From: Paraphysomonas bandaiensis
Taxonomy: Eukaryota; Chrysophyceae
NCBI GenBank assembly: GCA_965644295.1
Contig: CBFFRP010000089.1
Coordinates: forward strand, 1-64,000
Length of the DNA: 64,000 nucleotides
Reading direction: 5' to 3'
Shown: positions 56,605 through 64,000 of the stretch, in pieces
Numbering within the stretch: position 1 is the first letter of the stretch
How the letters are laid out: each line of letters starts with the position of its first letter
Made by a program: the position numbers and the translations under genes
The notes under the pieces: generated by a model
The model's input: only the letters and a program-made list of their open reading frames with translations
Database searches by the model: none
Told to the model about the DNA's origin: nothing

Positions 56605-59600
56605 CTATAGTGCTGACCCCATAAGTGGATTCTTAAGTATCGCAGAGTGCAGAGTTTTCCACCTCGCATCGGGGTCAGTGCACACATGAAGTGTACCACT
56701 CTCAGATCCAATTAACAGAAACTGGTCATCTGCCATAACAGTATGGTCAACGCAAAAATATACAACGTATCCCCCACATACCAAGTGCAAGTGTTAAAGC
56801 TGTGACAGACCCGTGGCCTTCAACGTGGAAAGACCACAATTCACCTAAATCCCACACTTTTCTCGCAGTAACAACACCATTACTACCACCAAAAAATATC
56901 ACTGTTCCAGAGCGACTCATAGTTAAACATTCAATTCTAAAATACAAAAGTAAAATACGTCAACTGTACGTTCGTAGCAAACCTGCAGGGAACACAAATG
57001 CGATGTAAGAGCTGTCCGTTTATCCAAAACACACATGTCTCGAGATTCGACGACGCATGAGCAACTAAATATCCAGCTGAAGAAATACCAACTACACTGA
57101 TAGGGAGTCCGCTGTGCGATTTGCGAGCTGAATCCCATTGTGTCATACTATATATTGACCTTATATAACGACCACGGCGTGCCGAATGAAGGCAAAGTAA
57201 ACCGTTTTCACTTCCCGAAAAAACTAAATCATGGTGACTAGAATATGATATCGCTGTTACGGGCGAATCGTGTCCCCACAGCACATGAATACACATCAGA
57301 TTTTCAGCTGTATCCATATCCGTAATATTTACATTTTCCATTGTAACAGATAGAGCAGATGCCATCACCGGGTTATCAATGACCCAAACACGACAGGTGC
57401 AATCTGATCCCCCAGTTACAAGGATATGCTTCTCGGAACCCATATCAACGCATGTAATAGCACCAATATGATTTCCATTAGTATTTCCAATTTCGCGCAT
57501 GGAATCAAGTGAATGTACTTTCAGATTAAAATCCCAATATCCACAAGATATTATTCTATCGATACCACCATCTGACATTCGCAACACTATATTTCCTTTC
57601 GAAATACTCACCCGGCTTCTTTCCCGGACACTTTCCGCGGAAACTGAAAAACTTGGGACAACTTCATCTTCACCAGTAGACCGAATTGCCTTCGCATCTT
57701 CTTTTCTTCTATTTGCATTCGAATGAGATTTTTCGCGGGTAATTCCTATTAAGCCCTCAAAATAAGAAGGACTACTGCTATCTATCTTATCGTTCATGAC
57801 GTCATCATTAGAACTAATCGAATTGAATCGAAATATCGAAAACTTAACACTAGGTAGTTTTTTAACGCGATCTTGTTTGAGTTGAAATGGAATTGCTTCG
57901 GTATCTGGAAAACCATTCCATTTGTAATAGACAACTGAAAAATCCTCATAAAAAGCAATTAATCTATCTGTGCAACACTCTACTGCAACTATGGCACCAT
58001 GCTCTCCGTTGAATACAAATTGCTTAGGGGGGGTGTAGCACCTGGCTTTGCTAATTACATCCATATTAGGGCTATTGCAAAATGATGAAATGCACTCCTC
58101 CTTAGGATACCTCTTTGGATGAGCTTTAGTCAGAAGCTGCGATGGAGTTTGTCCAAAGTGAGTCACTTGAGCTTTTGTAGCATTTTTCTGCAATGGGTCC
58201 TGAATAGCTTCAATGTCAATCGCGTTTTCATACGTCAGATAATGGAATACATTGCACGCATCTATCGCTGGCTGTCCAGTTTGTTTATATCCGAATATTA
58301 AATCTATCCAATGGTGTAAATTATCAGAAACATAATCACTCTCCAAGGCTTCTCTATTGAGACGAATGAATTCAAAGGGGTCATTATGACACCATGGCGG
58401 CAATTTAACATTATCTACTGTTCCTCGGTCATCCTGCAATTCTCCCAGCGGAAGGTTATTGGAATTTATAAAGAGTTCAGGTAAGTAAAACATTTCAGGA
58501 ATCAATTCCTTCACGTCACTGACAGAAGTATTACAGCACTGCCAAGTAGATTTGATGTCGAAAAAAAGGCGATCTGGACAATCAAACCTCCCTCCTTGCA
58601 AAGTAATGGCCATCGAGGTAAAAGGTTCTTGGCGAATGAGGAAATGCAGGACAACACCCGCCGATGAATAATGACTGCCATACATAAAGCTCGGCATGTC
58701 GGAATCACCAAACGATTTATACCTGTCCAGGATTTCAGACAGCCGACTGTCATTTAGAGCACCGATCGGTTTACGTAAATCTCGAAAAATATTCTCATCT
58801 GTGAGGTCGAGAACATCGGATTCATAATCGGATAAAATCCACGGAAGAACAGGGTATTGCGTAATATCATTGTATGATCGACCAGCTATGATATTTAATC
58901 GCATCAGATATTCGAAATTCGATATTTGACGTTTCTTCCAGAGTTCTGTCCAAGGCAATCTCTGAAATATATGTGTTGGGTTCAGTGACGGGCCAGTCAT
59001 CAGCAGAGGTACATTCTGCTTGCGAAGGTGACGAAAAAAACGATGTAGCTCTCCAGGTGAATTAAAAGCAAGAAAAATTTCAGGACAATCGGCGAAAAAT
59101 AACTCAACACCACTGTTTTGAAGTAGGTAACGTCTCCCGTAGCACTCCACAAGACGATCTAGTTTCCACCTGCGATTTCGGAATTCATCAAGTCTAACTG
59201 AAAACCCTCCAACTCGTTTTTTAGGATGAAAATACAAATATTTGTTTGTTAGTAATATCGTACCAGCCAATATTTGTTCAGTCATTACTTTAGTCACGTC
59301 AGCTGTCAATATTTCTTTTTCATCAGGAAGCCAATTAAAAGCTAAGGCCCAAAGGGGTATTTTCTCTGTCTGCTGAGAAGAAAATAACACAAGTCCTTTA
59401 TCGACACGTGTGGATACGTTAACTGATGTTTCCTCAGCTTCCGCCTCTTCCTCAGATTCGTTTTCGTCCCAATCCATCGCTGATTTTAGGCGACTCATCT
59501 TGGGTCGGGTAAACTGTAGAGTATTCTGCAGGAAAGATGTCGCAACAGGCGTAACCTTAGCATCTAAACCATTTTCATTGCGCATACTATCACTTGGTTC

Positions 59601-62600
59601 ATCTCGGACTCTTGATTCAAAATACGCCGCATCGGAATGATCTACATTCTCATCTAATCTCCGCATCAGTAATCGCCTCAAACTATTATCTCTGTGATTT
59701 GACCTAGCATACTGCGCTTCAAAGTGTTCAAGTTCCGGTGACCATGGTGACCAATCTTCTTCCAGGTCACGCAGGCAGTTATTCCAATGCACAGCTGACG
59801 ATTTTAAGTGCACTTCAGCGACAATGTCACGGTGGTGGATACGTGCAATTTCTTCATCACGGGCATATTTAAAAGTATCACTACCCAATTCACGGAGGTC
59901 ATTGGCCTCGTCGATGTAGTCATTTTCGTCTTCGTGCACCAATAAATCAGCTTTCACAGCTTTCAGTCTTCCATGAAAATAATCATTATGGTTGTCTTCA
60001 ATACTCTCCACCGACATGATGGACTCTATAATCTTTTCGCTGTAAAGCAAGTTGATACGAGTAAACGGATCTCGAAGCCAACGCAGTGCAAGCAGAGCTT
60101 CCTCGCAAAATTTAATATCACTTTCGTCGTCCGCAGATGTGTAATTGGATCTAAAACAAAGTTATTTAGAACAGACATTCCAAACCAAATTACCTGAGTG
60201 TTTTATCGTCAGTACGCGAAAGTTCTGGTGATTGAGTATTCTCAATGGAAATCCCAGAATTACCACGTGAATATATCGTGTAATCATCTGGTGAAAACAT
60301 AGTTGGGCTATTGCCACCCGAATGGTTACTCATGGACCTCACTCTGGCAACTGCAAAGCTTCTTTTCAAAGACGTTATTTTAATATTCACGTTTTGATGT
60401 CGCTGAACCAAAAGTGTATACGCCATGAATGCTCTGTCACCCATCACAGAAGCTAGAAAGTTTTTCCGGGTATTGTATAGCGTTACAAGCAAATCAATAC
60501 AGTTGTTAGCATACTGAACAAGGTGTCGCCCAGCCGAATTGTTTAGCATGTCATTTACTTTCGCAGGAATGTCAGGATTATCCATCACACTTTCGAAATC
60601 ATCATAGTCTTCCTCATGTCGCCGCAATTCTGCATGCGGGTGAGGTATCGGACCATCGAAGACGACGTCCTCTTTAGATTGCATACCTAATGCTCCATAA
60701 ACAGGAGCCAGAGCTACATATACTCGATTCACAGCCATAACGATGTGAGTCAAAACAACCAACGTCCAGTCATCACGCGAACAATTTTCCGCGGGGCCTT
60801 TCTCTATAACCTTTATCAATTGCACTAATCTTCTGACGTTGAGACTAGCATACTCATTGAAGGGAGACAACTCATGAAGGGTAAACAAACACAAACGCAG
60901 CATTGTACTATAAAGTGTCATGGTATATTTTTGCTGCACACTCTGAAAGTCCTGTTTATAATTTCCAGGAGCAAAGGTCAGCATATGCCCATTCCGCAGT
61001 CGAGTTTCTCCCGGTAAAAACACAAAATCAAAATAGCGAAGAAGTTGAAGAACTACAATCATGCGACCTTTAGGAAGCTCATACCCTCTTTGTAATGACG
61101 CAAGTATTTCACTATCGGCCAGTTTAGACTTTCCGCGGTGGCCACGCTGTTGCATAGGTTCCATAATAATATCTGAATCTTTGAGGACGTCCACCCATAT
61201 GTGTTCTGATATAGATTCATTTTCTATAACTTGTGTCAAATTTTCGCTATCATCACTATTCAACTCTACTCGAAGCCTTTCATCCGCTATAGCCATCGGC
61301 AGCATGAAGCGATCAAGTGGTACCTTACAGCCACATTGTTCACACAGCTCTGACATAGAAGACTGCTCACGTTCTCTGCAACTGCACATTTGTTCACAGG
61401 AAGACAAATCATTCTTCTCGGCTACAATATCAAGAAAATGCTTGAATCTCCTTTTCCCTGTAAAATGTTAGAAAGTTACTGTTAGACACACCGACAGTCT
61501 TACCGAGGCTTAAGTTTTTGATGCCAAGTCCGGCTACGCAATGCTTCAACATGAAAAATGATGACAGAGTCCATATAACAGACAACATATTTTCTAAACG
61601 GATTCTAGCCTCGTTATTTTCCTCGTCACTCGCTGAATTTAACATTCTCTGGACGTCCTTATACTTTGATTGCATAGTGAATGTGATCTCATTCAACAGA
61701 TGACTGAGCACAGCATACGACACGGCAATATCATGTTCAGATTCGAAAGTTAAGGATAACACATTATCGATTTCTCTACTACCGCAACGACAGTCCAATG
61801 TGTGCAATAATAACGTAGCATACACTTTCATTCCAATATCAAAATACATATCAAGTCCAGCATCATAGTTATCAGTCACAATATTACGATCACGCCAACC
61901 GGATGTAGATGGTGAACCTGGCGGAACAGCCAAACGTGATATTCCATCTTGTCGGGGTATACCGAAACTAGATAATTTAAATATTTCTTTGTTGGCAAAT
62001 AAGGAAGATATCACATCCTCATTTTCAGGACTCTCGTATATTGCCCAAGCTTCTAGAATTCTCGGCACATTGCGCTGCAAAATACCCGCCGAGATATTCT
62101 CCGAAACAGTAACAAGATGTTCAACAAGTTTATACATGCACAACTGCCACGCTGGATCAGAACAAAATATGTCACGATTTCTTGAATTGTGCTTGATAAG
62201 CGCAAGAAGGTCTTGGTACACTCTATCACGAATACTGTTAGACATATCAGGAATTAAATGAAAAAATGCCTTCAAAGCAGCAGGGTTCTGTATTTCAGAG
62301 CTTTCATCAATACGTCTCAGTAATGTATCTGAGCCTTTGGATTGCAGTAATGTACGACCAGAAGACGATGAACAACCAATGGAAAATATGTTCAGGGCAC
62401 TTGAAGATATCTGTGTTTCCGACGTGGTAGTCGTCAAAAGCATATCTAGAAGTGCAGTATACGTCATATCTGTGGCATTTACTTTCTCAGAGCCCAAATA
62501 GTGGCATAACAACGACATTCCACCACACATTCGCAACAACTCCAACCCTTGCCCTTCCGCCATAGATGCGTACTTCTCTCGAGCTTTTGCTAATTTTAAA

Positions 62601-64000
62601 CTAAACTTTCGACGAGCATAAACATTGAGAAGAGCAGGGGCAAGTACTTCAACCCGTAAATAGTAATGAGTTAACAGTGCGATTGCACTACATCGCAGGT
62701 GTTCATACGAATGATTGATGAAGTTCGTGAGAACATAAGAGCCAAAGCTCTCTATACCCCTGGCAACTTCAGTGAGGGCATTGACTATTTTTCTTCCCTG
62801 CTCCTTTACTATCAAACAGAGAAGTAGTTGAATAACTTCCTCCAGCACAACATGGTCCATACAGGTACTTGTAAAGTAATATATAGGTCGAATCTGTGAT
62901 ACATTTAAGCCATTGAATACCATCACCATTACCATGGAGAACAAAGAATCACGAAGAGATTTTCTTTGGCACGCCGTCAGTTTAGTGACAGGATTATCTT
63001 GGTTTATGTCGTCAGATAACTCCATCTTTTTACTATTGTCTTCAGTAACTTGAGATCCACTTTCAGTTTCAGAATCATCACTATCAGTACAATCCACAAA
63101 ACGTTGAGATGAATCGAAATGGCAGCTTGTTTTCCTACTAATTTCTCGCACTAAAGGTACACGAGACTGACATGGCACCGGCCCTGAAGATCCGGACACA
63201 ACTTGTTCTGAAGTGCTTTCAACACCTGCAGAAAGTGCTGCATTTATATCAATTTCGCTCATACGCCTATTCACACTCTGTTTAAAGGATGCCGAAGATC
63301 TTGATGCCGATCGCGTTTTCTTGTCTAATGTCACAGTTCTCCCTGCTTCACCTTCTTTACTATCAATAATATCTGTCTGAGTGCTATTTCCCACACTGTC
63401 TAAATAGTAAGTGCTAACACTATCCAGAATTAACTGAACACCAATAACTCCCATAAACGCTTCTGTTTGAGCCTGCAAACTGGCAAGAATTACCGAATAT
63501 AGCGAACTTTGTAATGAGAAAGATGCACATGACCAAATTTTAAAATTACACAACAACTGCTTCGTCACAGCTGCTTCAAGAGGTGGGAAATCTTGAGTAG
63601 CAGAGCGCAATTTAAGTAAAGCCAGAATGCAACTTTCATCTTCTTCTTTCAAGATGTAAGCTCCCAATGGCATGCCTGTAAGAATGTATTCCACCATATC
63701 CACTCCCCCAAGGCGGAAAAAATCATTTCGGTTTACTCGGTGCTGATTTACACACCCAGCAATTATAAACAAGAGAAGTGCAATAGGCTTATCTTCTTGA
63801 AACTCATCCTTGTCACATACCAGAGCTTGAATAGTCTTGACGTCAAGTACATTGAGGATGTCATCCTCGCAAAGAACTTCGATAATTGAAGTTCCTAAAC
63901 CCACATTTGTGAATTGCATTGCGGGCAGTTGTCGTCTCTGCGCTGTCAAAGACATTCCATCATCTATAACCTCCCATATAGCTTTCCCCGAACCAACACC
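56605..64000 (-). CDS. BEACH-WD40 protein (neurobeachin/LvsA class), 3' part; 5' end beyond the window
   Basis: Five exons in the window (64000-61504, 61457-60194, 60150-56983, 56936-56782, 56729-56605) encode 2402 residues, with the frame open at 64000, so the N-terminus is missing. The upstream part is helical, armadillo-like, with Ser-rich insertions. A PH-like domain (EKIPLWALAFNW near 59340, ILLTNKYLYFHPKK) is followed by a full BEACH domain (about 58990-58100): TELWKKRQISNFEYLMRLN, AGRSYNDITQYPVLPWIL, FGDSDMPSFMYGSHYSS, SVSDVKELIPEMFYLPE and HHWIDLIFGYKQTG, ending FGQTPSQLL. WD40 repeats follow to the C-terminus (ILVTGGSDCTCRVW, LVFSGSENGLLCL, LLIGSESGTLHV). Such proteins act in vesicle trafficking, lysosome biology or cytokinesis. 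Confidence 0.95.

Overview
The window is nuclear DNA of a eukaryotic microbe. Genes carry short GT-AG introns (mostly 38-60 nt), use the standard code, and encode strictly eukaryotic proteins: a DOT1 methyltransferase, a neurobeachin-type BEACH protein, CNOT10, UNC50, a DED1/DDX3 helicase, PP2C, and an RMND1-like protein. The DNA is AT-rich, and copia, hAT and LINE-like elements lie between compact genes. The organism could be a stramenopile or another alga/protist lineage; nothing here settles it.

Layout. Positions 1-8.6 kb are transposon sequence on the minus strand. It starts with the edge of a copia 3' LTR and decayed copia RNase H/RT. Abutting that is a LINE-like element whose large ORF joins OTU-like cysteine-protease modules, a SET domain and an APE-type (EEP) endonuclease, but whose reverse transcriptase is missing at the junction. 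Positions 8.6-11.8 kb hold dispersed repeats and one arm of a ~1.2 kb inverted duplication. A Kelch propeller gene (-), UNC50 (+) and a large EF-hand protein gene (+) fill the space between the duplication arms. Positions 19.5-21.6 kb hold the second arm and a hAT element nested inside a dispersed repeat.

From 21.6 kb to the end the genes run: RNase H1 with HARP-like C-terminus (-), conserved unknown (+), DOT1 with PBZ-like and Tudor modules (-), PP2C (+), a 4 kb repeat-rich gap, ankyrin protein (-), FN3-FN3-thioredoxin (+), mitochondrial-type Era GTPase (-), CaMK-like kinase (+), RMND1/DUF155 protein (-), DED1/DDX3 (+), an 82-residue membrane protein (-), CNOT10 (+), a PD-(D/E)XK-like gene with three homopolymer frame breaks (+), and a BEACH-WD40 giant that leaves the window at 64000 (-). 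From the Kelch gene onward the genes form mostly divergent head-to-head pairs.

Shared themes, by inference only: chromatin and DNA-break biology (DOT1-PBZ-Tudor, the SET domain in the retroelement, PIP-box-like peptides in two proteins), mRNA metabolism (DED1, CNOT10), and membrane trafficking (UNC50, BEACH). All splice models were built by eye from frame continuity and family conservation, and each model below keeps an open frame across every junction.
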